From Desulfobacter postgatei 2ac9 (GTDB lineage: Bacteria; Desulfobacterota; Desulfobacteria; Desulfobacterales; Desulfobacteraceae), in contig NZ_CM001488.1 in assembly GCF_000233695.2 (NCBI RefSeq), forward strand, positions 398,049 through 462,048: a stretch of DNA of 64,000 bases, in the 5' to 3' direction. Shown here in pieces: positions 57,011 to 64,000 of this stretch; position 1 is the first letter of the stretch, and each line of letters starts with the position of its first letter. The translations under genes and the position numbers were made by a program. Under the pieces are notes generated by a model. The model saw only the letters and a program-made list of their open reading frames with translations. It ran no database searches and had not been told where the DNA came from.

Positions 57011-58300
57011 ATGAGTTTTATCCCTTTAAACATAACCGGCGAACAGATCGCCGATATTCAGCAACAGGGTCTGAAATGGACCGTGGCCCACGCCTATAAC
57101 AACAGCCCCTATTACAAAAAAAAGCTCGAAGCCGCAGGCTGCAGGCCCGAAGATGTCAAAACTCTTGATGATCTTGAAAACCTGCCTTTTACGGACAAGC
57201 ATGACTTTCTTAAGGACTATCCTTTTCCCTTGCGGTCTGTGCCGATGTCCGACATTGTACGAATCCACGGATCTTCGGGAACCACGGGTAAAAGAAAAAT
57301 TTTGTGCTACACAAAAGAGGATGTGGACAACTGGGCCAATATTTTTGCCCGGTGTTATGAGTTGGCCGGTGTCACCAAACTCGACCGGGTCCAGATTGCC
57401 GTAGGCTATGGGCTTTGGACTGCAGGTGTTGGTTTTCAGAACGGGTGCGAGCGTTTAGGCGCCATGGCTGTGCCTCTAGGTCCGGCTAATGTGGACATGC
57501 ACATTGACATGCTGTTGGATCTTGAATCCACGGTCTTCTGCGCCACTGCTTCCATGGCCCTGCTCCTGTCCGAAGAGCTTGAAAAGCGCAAACTGACGGA
57601 AAAAATCAAATTAAAAACCATCATTTTAGGGGCCGAGCGCCACAGCGCGTCCATGCGCAAACGTATCCAGGAGATTACCGGGGCCAAACATATCCATGAC
57701 ATCTACGGCATGACCGAGCTTTACGGACCCGGCACCGGCCTTGACTGCACAGAGCATGCAGGTATCCATTACTGGGCCGACCATTTTATTTTTGAGGTGA
57801 TTGACCCGGTAACCCTCAAGCCCCTACCCGTCGGGGAAGAAGGAGAGCTTGTGGTCACCACCCTGAAAAAACAGGGTACGCCTTTAATTCGCTACCGCAC
57901 CCATGATGTCACCCGGCTGATTCCCGGGGCCTGCGCCTGCGGCAACCCCTTTCCCCGGCATGCCAGAATTTCCGGGCGTACAGATGACATGTTTATCTTC
58001 AGGGCGGTAAACATCTATCCCAGCCAGATTGATGATATTCTAAGCGGTATTGACGGGGTGGGCAGCGAGTACCAGATTCACCTGAACCAGGATGCCGACG
58101 GCAGGGATTATATGACCATCCGGGTGGAGCGCACCAATGATGCCGCCACAGGAGAAGAGAGCGGCCTGGCCGACCAGGTGTCCGGCCGGATTCGTAAAAA
58201 ACTGCTGGTCAGATCCCGGGTTGAAATCGTGGATTACGGCACCCTGCCCCGGACTGAAAAAAAAAGCAAGCGGGTGTTTGATAACCGTCCATCTGAATAA
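57011..58300 (+). CDS. Phenylacetate-CoA ligase-like enzyme (PaaK family)
   Basis: ANL-superfamily acyl-CoA synthetase, 429 residues, that activates aryl acetic acids or, coupled to IorAB, makes ATP from aryl-acyl-CoA in reverse. Motifs: RIHGSSGTTGKRKILCYTKE (P-loop), HDIYGMTELYGPGTGLDC (aromatic-site region), RYRTHDVTRLIPGACACGNP and ISGRTDDMFIFRAVNIYPSQ (hinge). The exact substrate cannot be read. The ATG at 57011 has AAAGG nearby; the longer frame overlaps iorB and is rejected. Forms an operon with iorAB and probably the TRAP genes. Confidence 0.9.
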   Translation: MSFIPLNITGEQIADIQQQGLKWTVAHAYNNSPYYKKKLEAAGCRPEDVKTLDDLENLPFTDKHDFLKDYPFPLRSVPMSDIVRIHGSSGTTGKRKILCYTKEDVDNWANIFARCYELAGVTKLDRVQIAVGYGLWTAGVGFQNGCERLGAMAVPLGPANVDMHIDMLLDLESTVFCATASMALLLSEELEKRKLTEKIKLKTIILGAERHSASMRKRIQEITGAKHIHDIYGMTELYGPGTGLDCTEHAGIHYWADHFIFEVIDPVTLKPLPVGEEGELVVTTLKKQGTPLIRYRTHDVTRLIPGACACGNPFPRHARISGRTDDMFIFRAVNIYPSQIDDILSGIDGVGSEYQIHLNQDADGRDYMTIRVERTNDAATGEESGLADQVSGRIRKKLLVRSRVEIVDYGTLPRTEKKSKRVFDNRPSE

Positions 58301-58338
58301 ATTTACTACTCCCTGCGGGGAAAGACAAAGGAGTTACA

Positions 58339-59358
58339 ATGAAAAAAGCATCATTATTTTTCTGTGTTCTGGCAGCAATTGCGTTTGTTTCCGGAACAAG
58401 CCCTGTCCCGGCCCAGGCCAAAAAAGTGAGCCTGAACTATGCCAATTTTCCCCCAGCCCCCACCTTTCCCTGCGTACAGATGGAAAGATGGAAAACCGAA
58501 ATTGAAAAACGTACCGACGGTGCCGTACAGATCAACACCTTTCCCGGCGGAACGCTTTTGGGTGCCAAAGAGATGATGGACGGGGTCATCAACGGCCAGG
58601 CCGACATCGGCTGTATCTGCATGGCTTATCAGCCCGGCCGCTTCACCGTGACCAATGCCACAAGTCTTCCCCTGAACATTCCCGACGCCAAGACCGGCAG
58701 CCTTGTGCTTTTAGATCTGTATAACAAATACCAGCCCGAGGCTTTTGACAAGGTAAAGGTGTTGACCATGTTTGTCACAGCCCCTGCCAATATCATGTCC
58801 AAAGCGCCGGTGGCCGAACTTTCCGACCTCAAGGGCCTTGATCTGCGTGCATCCGGTGGTGCGGCCCAGATTCTCAAAGCCTGGGGCGCCAACCAGGTGG
58901 GTATGCCCATGTCCGACACCCCCGAAGCCCTGCAGAAAGGTGTGGTCAAGGGACTGTTTTCCTCTTTGGAGGTGATGAAGGATCTTAAATTTGCTGAAAT
59001 CTGCAAATACATCACCATCACCGACACCGTGATCTATCCTTTTGCCGTAATCATGAACAAAGGCAGCTGGGACAAGCTGCCCGACGATGTGAAACAGGTC
59101 ATGGACGGCATGATCCAAGAGCAGTCTGCCTGGACCGGCGAATACATGGACCGGCATGTCAGTGATTCCATTGCCTGGTCAAAGAAAGAACACCAGGTGG
59201 AAGTGATTACGCTCTCTGCTGAGAAAAAGGCCGAGTGGAATGCGCGGCTTGCCCCCATTACGGAGAGCTGGATTAAAACAGCCCAAGAAAAAGGTCTGCC
59301 CGGAGACCGGATTGTAAAAGATATTAAAACGCTTATTGAAAAACACGCCGCAAAATAG
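58339..59358 (+). CDS. dctP: TRAP transporter solute-binding protein DctP
   Basis: Periplasmic substrate-binding protein of a TRAP uptake system, 339 residues. Signal peptide SLFFCVLAAIAFVSGTSPVPAQA. Family segments: RTDGAVQINTFPGGTLLGAK, DIGCICMAYQPGRF and LRASGGAAQILKAWGANQVG, which hold the Arg for carboxylate binding. GGAG stands 6 bases before the ATG. Context with IorAB/PaaK suggests an aromatic or branched acid as substrate; this is inference. Confidence 0.92.
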   Translation: MKKASLFFCVLAAIAFVSGTSPVPAQAKKVSLNYANFPPAPTFPCVQMERWKTEIEKRTDGAVQINTFPGGTLLGAKEMMDGVINGQADIGCICMAYQPGRFTVTNATSLPLNIPDAKTGSLVLLDLYNKYQPEAFDKVKVLTMFVTAPANIMSKAPVAELSDLKGLDLRASGGAAQILKAWGANQVGMPMSDTPEALQKGVVKGLFSSLEVMKDLKFAEICKYITITDTVIYPFAVIMNKGSWDKLPDDVKQVMDGMIQEQSAWTGEYMDRHVSDSIAWSKKEHQVEVITLSAEKKAEWNARLAPITESWIKTAQEKGLPGDRIVKDIKTLIEKHAAK

Positions 59359-59368
59359 CAATATACCC

Positions 59369-59854
59369 ATGGAAACCATTGAAAAAATAAGTGACTTGCT
59401 TAACCGGTGGGCCGGGATCATTGCCGGGATCATTCTGGTCTTCATGATCCTTTTGACCATGGGCAATATTGTGCTGCGCAGGGTCGGGGTGCCCATCCGG
59501 GGCACCTATGAAATCATGGGATTTGCAGGGGCCGTGATCACGGCCCTTGCCATGGGCTTTACCCAGAAAAAAAGAGAGCATATCCATGTGGACATTTTGA
59601 TAAGCCGGTTTCCGCGGGGGGTCAAAAAGGCCGTTTTTGCCGTGAACAACGGATTATGCACCCTCTTTTTTTTTGCCGCTGCGTGGTTTGTGGGCCGACG
59701 GGGCATGACCCTTTTTGAAACAGGAGAGGTATCGGAAACCCTTAGAATGGTATACTATCCCTTTGCTTTTGTCGTGGCATTCGGCTGCTTTCTGCTGGCT
59801 GCCATGCTGTTTATTGATCTGGTTAAACTGTTTATTCTAAAGGATTCCAAATGA
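59369..59854 (+). CDS. dctQ: TRAP transporter small permease DctQ
   Basis: Four-helix small membrane subunit, 161 residues. Helices include IIAGIILVFMILLTMGNIVL, GAVITALAMGFTQ and FVVAFGCFLLAAMLFIDLV. The conserved YEIMGF segment and the REHIHVDIL motif after helix 2 are typical of the family. I start at the ATG at 59369; a TTG at 59336 would overlap dctP. Its stop overlaps dctM (ATGA). Confidence 0.88.
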   Translation: METIEKISDLLNRWAGIIAGIILVFMILLTMGNIVLRRVGVPIRGTYEIMGFAGAVITALAMGFTQKKREHIHVDILISRFPRGVKKAVFAVNNGLCTLFFFAAAWFVGRRGMTLFETGEVSETLRMVYYPFAFVVAFGCFLLAAMLFIDLVKLFILKDSK

Positions 59855-61152
59855 GCCTGACCCTGGTGGGCATCCTCGGGATCGTCGGCCTGATGTTGCT
59901 GCTGTTCGTGTTCGGCATGCCCGTAAGCTTTGCCATGGCCCTGGTGGGTTTTGGCGGCTTTTCCTATATTCTCAACGTTAATGCGGGTGTAAACATGATC
60001 AGCCAGGAGTTCTGGGCGGTATTTTCCAATTACGGGCTCACCGTGATCCCTTTGTTTGTGTTCATGGGACAGATCGCTTTTTATTCCGGGGTCAACGATC
60101 GCCTTTATAAGGCGGCGTATAAATGGATAGGGCATATCCGGGGGGGCATTGCCATGGCCACCATCATGGCCTGCGCAGCCTTTGCCTCCATCTGCGGGTC
60201 GAACACGGCCACGGCGGCGACCATGACCACGGTGGCATTTCCCCAGATGTCCAATTTCAGGTATAAACCCATGCTCTCGTGCGGGTCGATTGCCTGCGGC
60301 TCCACCCTTGGGGTTGTGATCCCGCCCTCCGTGGTGCTTATCATCATCGGCCTTTCCACGGAACAGTCCATTGCCCGGCTTTTTTACGGTGGCATCGGGG
60401 CCGGCATTCTTTTGTGTCTGTTGATGCTGCTCACGGTCTATGTGGTCTGCCGTCTGAATCCCGAATGGGGCCCGGCCGGTCCAAAGTCGGGTTTTGGCGA
60501 ACGCATCCGGTCTCTTTCCGGTGCCATTGAGATGTTGATTCTGTTTTTCCTGATCATGACCGGGTTGTACGCCGGATATTTCACACCGTCAGAGGCCGGC
60601 GGGGCAGGGGCCTTTTTTGCTCTGGTTATCAGCCTTGTCCAGCGGACACTCTCCTGGGAAAATTTCAAAAAGGCTATCATGGATACCTTGCGGGTCTCCT
60701 GCATGGTCATCATGCTTATCACAGGGGCCATGATCCTGGGTAAATTTTTAACGATTACCCGCATTCCATTTAACATGGCCTCGTGGGTGGCGGATCTGAA
60801 CGTTCCCGATCCCGTGATCCTGGCTGTAATTTTCGGTATGTACGCCATTGGCGGTGCCATCATGGATGCCCTGGCCCTTTTGCTGATCACCATCCCCATC
60901 TTTTTCCCAGTGGCCTCTCAGATCGGCTGCGACCCCATCTGGTTTGCCGTTCTCATTACCGTGGTTACAACCCTTGGCGCGGTTACACCCCCTGTGGGTG
61001 CCACTACTTATGTGGTGGCGGGCATGGCCAAGGGCAGTACTTTAAATGAAGTATTTAAGGGTGTTACATTTTTTCTTCCGGCCTATCTGGTTTGTATTGT
61101 TCTACTTATGATGTGTCCCTGGATTATTACCTTTCTGCCGGGACTGTTGTAA
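59851..61152 (+). CDS. dctM: TRAP transporter large permease DctM
   Basis: Large membrane subunit with about 12-14 hydrophobic helices, 433 residues, that carries the substrate with sodium. Signatures: MLLLFVFGMPVSFAMALVGF, VIPLFVFMGQIAFYSGVN, GGIAMATIMACAAFASICGS and GVVIPPSVVLIIIGLSTEQS. The C-terminal half repeats the scaffold (ITTIPIFFP-like ITIPIFFPVASQIGCDPIWF, VTPPVGATTYVVAGMA). Translationally coupled to dctQ. Confidence 0.95.
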   Translation: MSLTLVGILGIVGLMLLLFVFGMPVSFAMALVGFGGFSYILNVNAGVNMISQEFWAVFSNYGLTVIPLFVFMGQIAFYSGVNDRLYKAAYKWIGHIRGGIAMATIMACAAFASICGSNTATAATMTTVAFPQMSNFRYKPMLSCGSIACGSTLGVVIPPSVVLIIIGLSTEQSIARLFYGGIGAGILLCLLMLLTVYVVCRLNPEWGPAGPKSGFGERIRSLSGAIEMLILFFLIMTGLYAGYFTPSEAGGAGAFFALVISLVQRTLSWENFKKAIMDTLRVSCMVIMLITGAMILGKFLTITRIPFNMASWVADLNVPDPVILAVIFGMYAIGGAIMDALALLLITIPIFFPVASQIGCDPIWFAVLITVVTTLGAVTPPVGATTYVVAGMAKGSTLNEVFKGVTFFLPAYLVCIVLLMMCPWIITFLPGLL

Positions 61153-61175
61153 TAGTTGAATATTTTATGCTTTGG

Positions 61176-61205
61176 TTGACAAAAGGGGGTGCCTATCCTT
61201 AAAAT
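61176..61205 (+). promoter_or_regulatory. Promoter upstream of the secreted-protein gene
   Basis: TTGACA (61176-61181), 18-base spacer and TAAAAT (61200-61205), 74 bases before the next gene, whose start has GGAGG. It separates that gene from the TRAP operon. Confidence 0.6.
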
Positions 61206-61278
61206 TGATGGTCGGATGAGTTTGGCGATAAAAAAAAATTTGATACAAAAAAAACTTTGGAAATGGAGGATTTAAAAC

Positions 61279-62124
61279 ATGGCGTTACGAATAAACACAC
61301 TTCTTCTGGTAATTTTTACAGGCCTTTGGATTCTGGCCGCTGACTGTGCTTTTGCCCAGTCTTTAAAGCCCACTTTGGAAAAGGCCTGGAATGACTATCT
61401 TCAGGCCAGCAGGTCAGGAAATGAATCGGAACTTGAAAAGACAATGTCTTCCTTCAGCCTTTGCAGCTTAAAAAACAAATTGGCTTCGGCACAACGGTCG
61501 TTAACGCCTGAAATCATAAAAGGTTTTGCAAAATACAGCCCGGATATATCCAAAATGGAATTTGCCGGGGTGCTTGAAAAAGGGGACAATGCAAGTCTTG
61601 TCTATGTCAGGGATTCAGGGAAAAAAGACGCCTCCGGAAACCCCATGGCGACCTTCAGCGCCATTAAATTTGTCAAGGAGTCAGGATGGAAAGTGGACGC
61701 CACCATGAATTGCGACAAGCCAATGTATCAGAATGATGGCCGGAAAACAGGATTTTATCTGTCAGATCTGCGACAGGAGTGTGCCATGGACGGGAATGTA
61801 AAACCGCCCCCGGCCCTAGTTTCAAAGCCGTATTCATCCGCTCTGCTTGATGTATTCAGCTATGGTTACCAGGCTCAGGTTACGGTCAACGGGGTCCCCC
61901 AGGAGCCGGTCACCGCGAGTTGGTCCGGGGTCGTGATCGGTGGTCTTCGTAAAAACGAAAACAACATCACCATTAAGATGACAAAAGTGGACACAGACAA
62001 GCAGAGCGTTCCTAAGATAAGAATCCGTCAGCTTCTTAAAAATCGCACAACACGAGAAGTGTTAAAATTTGAGCCCCGGAAAAATATTGAAGGCGTCCAC
62101 ACGTTTACCGTTTCAGTCATATAG
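61279..62124 (+). CDS. Exported protein of unknown function
   Basis: A 281-residue protein with an N-terminal signal peptide (LLLVIFTGLWILAADCAFAQ). The mature protein has an alpha-helical first part with two Cys residues, a middle that resembles a small beta-rich folding domain (NASLVYVRDSGKKDASGNPM) and a C-terminal beta-rich part (GYQAQVTVNGVPQEPVTASW, NNITIKMTKVD). Family not recognised. GGAGG lies 10 bases before the ATG, and it has its own promoter. The aminotransferase follows 26 bases downstream, so both may share a transcript. Confidence 0.65.
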   Translation: MALRINTLLLVIFTGLWILAADCAFAQSLKPTLEKAWNDYLQASRSGNESELEKTMSSFSLCSLKNKLASAQRSLTPEIIKGFAKYSPDISKMEFAGVLEKGDNASLVYVRDSGKKDASGNPMATFSAIKFVKESGWKVDATMNCDKPMYQNDGRKTGFYLSDLRQECAMDGNVKPPPALVSKPYSSALLDVFSYGYQAQVTVNGVPQEPVTASWSGVVIGGLRKNENNITIKMTKVDTDKQSVPKIRIRQLLKNRTTREVLKFEPRKNIEGVHTFTVSVI

Positions 62125-62150
62125 GTTTCCGGTAATGAAGGTGAGTTCCC

Positions 62151-63431
62151 ATGACAAGTATGAGGAAAATACATAATTACAGGGGGTTCTCCACGGAATC
62201 AGACAATTCCATCTTTAAGCTGGAAAACAACTTCGGCGCCCATCACTATACCAGGATAAATCTGGTGATCAGACGCGCCGAAGGCTGCTGGCTCACCGAC
62301 GATAAGGGAAACAAATACCTGGACTGCCTGGCCGCCTACTCGGCTGCCAACCCGGGGCACCATCATCCCACGATTACCAATGCCCTGATCAACGCGCTGA
62401 CCGGCAATTATGCATCGGTTATCTCCAACGTGGTTTTCACTGACCCTTTGGGCATATTTCTTTCCGAATGTGCCTCCTTTGCCCCTCAGCTTGGCCCCAG
62501 ATTCGGTGCGCACGGCAACAAGGTCCTGGCCAAAAACGGTGGTGTGGAATCGGTTGAAACATCAATAAAAGCCATGCGCTACTATGGATTCAAACAAAAA
62601 GGAATTGAAGACGGCAAGCAGGAAATCATTGTGTTTGACAGAAATTTCCATGGCCGTACCCTTTCTGTGGTCTCCTTTTCTTCCAACAAAAAATACCGTG
62701 AAGGATTCGGTCCTTTAACACCGGGCTTTGTCTCTGTGCCCTTTGGGGATCTGGACGCGGTTGAAAAAGCGGTCACCCCCAACACCTGCGGTATTCTTGT
62801 GGAACCCCTTCAGGGTGAAGGCGGTATGATTATCCCGCCCAGGGGTTTTCTCAAAGGATTGAGGGCCCTGGCTGATGAAAAAGACCTGTTCCTGGTCTGT
62901 GACGAAATCCAGGTAGGATTGGGTCGTGCCGGCAAACGGTTTTGCTTTGAGCACGAAAGCATTGTGCCCGACGGCTTAATTCTGGGCAAGGCCCTTTCCG
63001 GGGGACTGGTGCCCTTGTCCGTCTTCATGACCAACGCCGAAATTATGGATATGATTTTTTCCAAGGGGTCTGACGGTTCCACATTCGGTGGCTACCCCCT
63101 GGCCTGTGTGGCCGGTATCGCAGCCCTGAAGGTATTTCAGGAAGAAAAACTGGATGAACAGTCCGCACAAAAGGGTGCCCGTTTAAAGAAACGCATTGAA
63201 GATATCGGCAAACGTTCTCCCTATGTCAAAGAGGTGCGGGGGTTGGGTCTTTTCATCGGCATTGAAGTTAAAGACAACAATGCCATGGAGTTCTGCCGCA
63301 AACTGATGAAGGAAGGAGTTGTTGTGAATGACAGCCACGGTCACACCATTCGTATTTCTCCGCCCCTGGTCATCAATGACGAGGAGATGGATTTCATGGT
63401 GGAACGTCTGGAGCGGGTTTTGGTTCCATAG
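62151..63431 (+). CDS. Class III PLP-dependent aminotransferase (ornithine aminotransferase-like)
   Basis: Pyridoxal phosphate enzyme of 426 residues that transfers an amino group from an omega-amino donor such as ornithine. Segments include YTRINLVIRRAEGCWLTDDK, DCLAAYSAANPGHHHP, ILVEPLQGEGGMIIP, VCDEIQVGLGRAG (PLP Asp) and LILGKALSGGLVPLSV (Schiff-base Lys), then STFGGYPLACVAG. The overall pattern is close to RocD, but acetylornithine and related enzymes share it, so the substrate is not certain. It is followed by an inverted repeat and a strong terminator. Confidence 0.85.
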   Translation: MTSMRKIHNYRGFSTESDNSIFKLENNFGAHHYTRINLVIRRAEGCWLTDDKGNKYLDCLAAYSAANPGHHHPTITNALINALTGNYASVISNVVFTDPLGIFLSECASFAPQLGPRFGAHGNKVLAKNGGVESVETSIKAMRYYGFKQKGIEDGKQEIIVFDRNFHGRTLSVVSFSSNKKYREGFGPLTPGFVSVPFGDLDAVEKAVTPNTCGILVEPLQGEGGMIIPPRGFLKGLRALADEKDLFLVCDEIQVGLGRAGKRFCFEHESIVPDGLILGKALSGGLVPLSVFMTNAEIMDMIFSKGSDGSTFGGYPLACVAGIAALKVFQEEKLDEQSAQKGARLKKRIEDIGKRSPYVKEVRGLGLFIGIEVKDNNAMEFCRKLMKEGVVVNDSHGHTIRISPPLVINDEEMDFMVERLERVLVP

Positions 63432-63437
63432 GTGTTC

Positions 63438-63467
63438 GGAATACGTTCCGTATCTGGAACGTATTCC
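63438..63467. repeat. Perfect 12-base inverted repeat
   Basis: GGAATACGTTCC (63438-63449) and GGAACGTATTCC (63456-63467) with a 6-base loop, six bases after the aminotransferase stop. No T-run follows directly, so it is not a classical terminator; it could be an mRNA-stabilising hairpin or protein-binding site. Confidence 0.75.
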
Positions 63468-63480
63468 CATTAAAGGAATT

Positions 63481-63518
63481 AAAGGGCAGGCGGATCAAGC
63501 GATCCGCCTGCCCTTTTC
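63481..63518. terminator. Strong bidirectional terminator
   Basis: Stem AAAGGGCAGGCGGATC / GATCCGCCTGCCCTTT, 16 base pairs without mismatch, with a short loop and flanking A- and T-runs on either side, so it can end transcription from both directions. Confidence 0.85.
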
Positions 63519-63523
63519 GTTTA

Positions 63524-63720
63524 CATACAGGATCTACCAGCATCTGGCAGCGTGATTGCGTTGCCGGCCGCCACAATACCCGTCACCCCGGCCGTATGTC
63601 TGTCCGCCCATGGGAATGAAATGTTGTACGGCTGTGCCTTGGCTCTCAGCTCACTCTGGGTCTTGCTGATATTTTCGGACAGGGCCCTGGCTCTCTTGGG
63701 ATCAGGGTTTGTTCCTGCCG
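63524..63720 (-). pseudogene. Unidentified protein fragment
   Basis: The minus-strand frame reads RARALSENISKTQSELRAKA followed by QPYNISFPWADRHTAGVTGI and ends DAGRSCM before a stop at 63521. It has protein-like composition but lacks a start, and its N-terminal side merges with antisense of another gene fragment near 63735. I do not recognise the family. It ends just after the bidirectional terminator, as a real C-terminus would. Confidence 0.3.
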
Positions 63721-63734
63721 TCAATCCACTCAGT

Positions 63735-63836
63735 TCAGCCCGGTCGGCAGAGATTAAAAATATTGACGTGCGTGTGATTGTGGCCACCAACAAAGATCTG
63801 GAAAAAAATGCAGGCCGGGCCCTTTTTATACGTTAA
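63735..63836 (+). pseudogene. Fragment of a sigma-54 activator AAA+ domain
   Basis: Plus-strand codons read IKNIDVRVIVATNKDLEKNA, matching the sensor I strand (VRVIAATNKDL) of sigma-54-dependent activators. Only about 30 residues remain, with no start and a stop at 63834. Probably debris from a rearrangement in the 63.5-63.83 kb interval. Confidence 0.4.
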
Positions 63837-64000
63837 TCCATAACCCTTTGATACATTTCATCATTGTAACCAATCATTAGCATCTTATCGATTTCTATGG
63901 TTGGTGCTCGAAGATTACCTGACCTGCCTATTGCCGATTTCAATATCTCTTCACGATTTGTTTCATCCGGTGAAAAAGTCAGTACCTTCTTGCCCTTCCC
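63833..64000 (-). CDS. ArsC/thioredoxin-fold protein, C-terminal part (cut by window edge)
   Basis: The minus strand encodes the last 55 residues: KKVLTFSPDETNREEILKSA, IGRSGNLRAPTIEIDKMLM and IGYNDEMYQRVMD, then TAA. The GNLRAPT segment with the cis-Pro and the following strand are typical of ArsC-like/thioredoxin-fold proteins; some relatives in this phylum are, to my memory, selenoproteins with Sec in the N-terminal active site, which lies outside the window. The start is not visible. Confidence 0.65.
   Translation of the reverse strand, partial: GKGKKVLTFSPDETNREEILKSAIGRSGNLRAPTIEIDKMLMIGYNDEMYQRVMD

Overview
The window looks like a chromosomal segment of a strictly anaerobic, sulfate-reducer-like member of the Desulfobacterota (Desulfobacteraceae-like). 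This is inferred from gene content: class III ribonucleotide reductase (nrdD/nrdG), indolepyruvate ferredoxin oxidoreductase (iorAB) with a phenylacetate-CoA ligase-type enzyme and a TRAP transporter, an EFR1-type flavodoxin-ferredoxin, a YcaO/TPR protein, several c-di-GMP and chemotaxis proteins, and no aerobic respiratory genes. No rRNA or other marker fixes the species. Most genes are tightly packed, often with 4-base ATGA/GTGA overlaps.

Layout. 1-4.1 kb: minus-strand group of a radical SAM protein, a pseudopilin and an HD-GYP sensor. 4.3-6.9 kb: pepA and mutY. 6.9-14.85 kb: a decayed accessory (defence/repair) island. It holds a chimeric DUF4062/RecG-like ATP-binding protein whose first 40 codons look like the start of a SNF2-type helicase, a small unknown protein, a broken RloC/PrrC-like AAA_13 gene (amber codon plus an out-of-frame internal deletion), an intact sbcD, and an sbcC that stops before its C-terminal ATPase lobe. 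14.95-24.3 kb: chemoreceptor, YcaO-TPR protein, CoA-transferase/GNAT fusion, lipoprotein, small zinc-ribbon protein, mobB, a secreted protein, panC. 24.3-27.5 kb: a second accessory patch with a frameshifted receiver-domain remnant, a REP-associated transposase remnant, a yefM/yoeB toxin-antitoxin pair with a palindromic operator, a voltage-gated K+ channel between two 41-base direct repeats, a small membrane protein and a relE remnant that runs in frame into hisHF.

27.5-39.5 kb: a fused eukaryote-like HisH-HisF enzyme; the minus-strand series dnaN-gyrB-ssb-cheD-HDOD; then an EFR1 ferredoxin, nrdG and nrdD, the last preceded by a pair of NrdR boxes 31 bases apart. 39.6-45.3 kb: htpG-rimO-polyprenyl synthase-secreted protein, and a tRNA-Val(GAC) that carries C instead of U at position 33. 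45.5-54.3 kb: SH3 lipoprotein, GGDEF cyclase, a minus-strand group surE-MFS-DUF4438-membrane protein, a TetR regulator and an M24 peptidase. 54.4-64 kb: a small inverted-repeat (MITE-like) element, iorA-iorB-paaK-like ligase, the dctPQM TRAP transporter, a secreted protein, a class III aminotransferase, gene debris, and the 3' end of an ArsC/thioredoxin-like gene at the right edge.

The signals most worth attention are the decayed RloC-like/SbcCD island with traceable lesions, the HIS7-type HisHF fusion next to toxin remnants, the C33 valine tRNA, and the repeats around the channel gene. I did not find a CRISPR array, rRNA, prophage, or an intact novel defence system.
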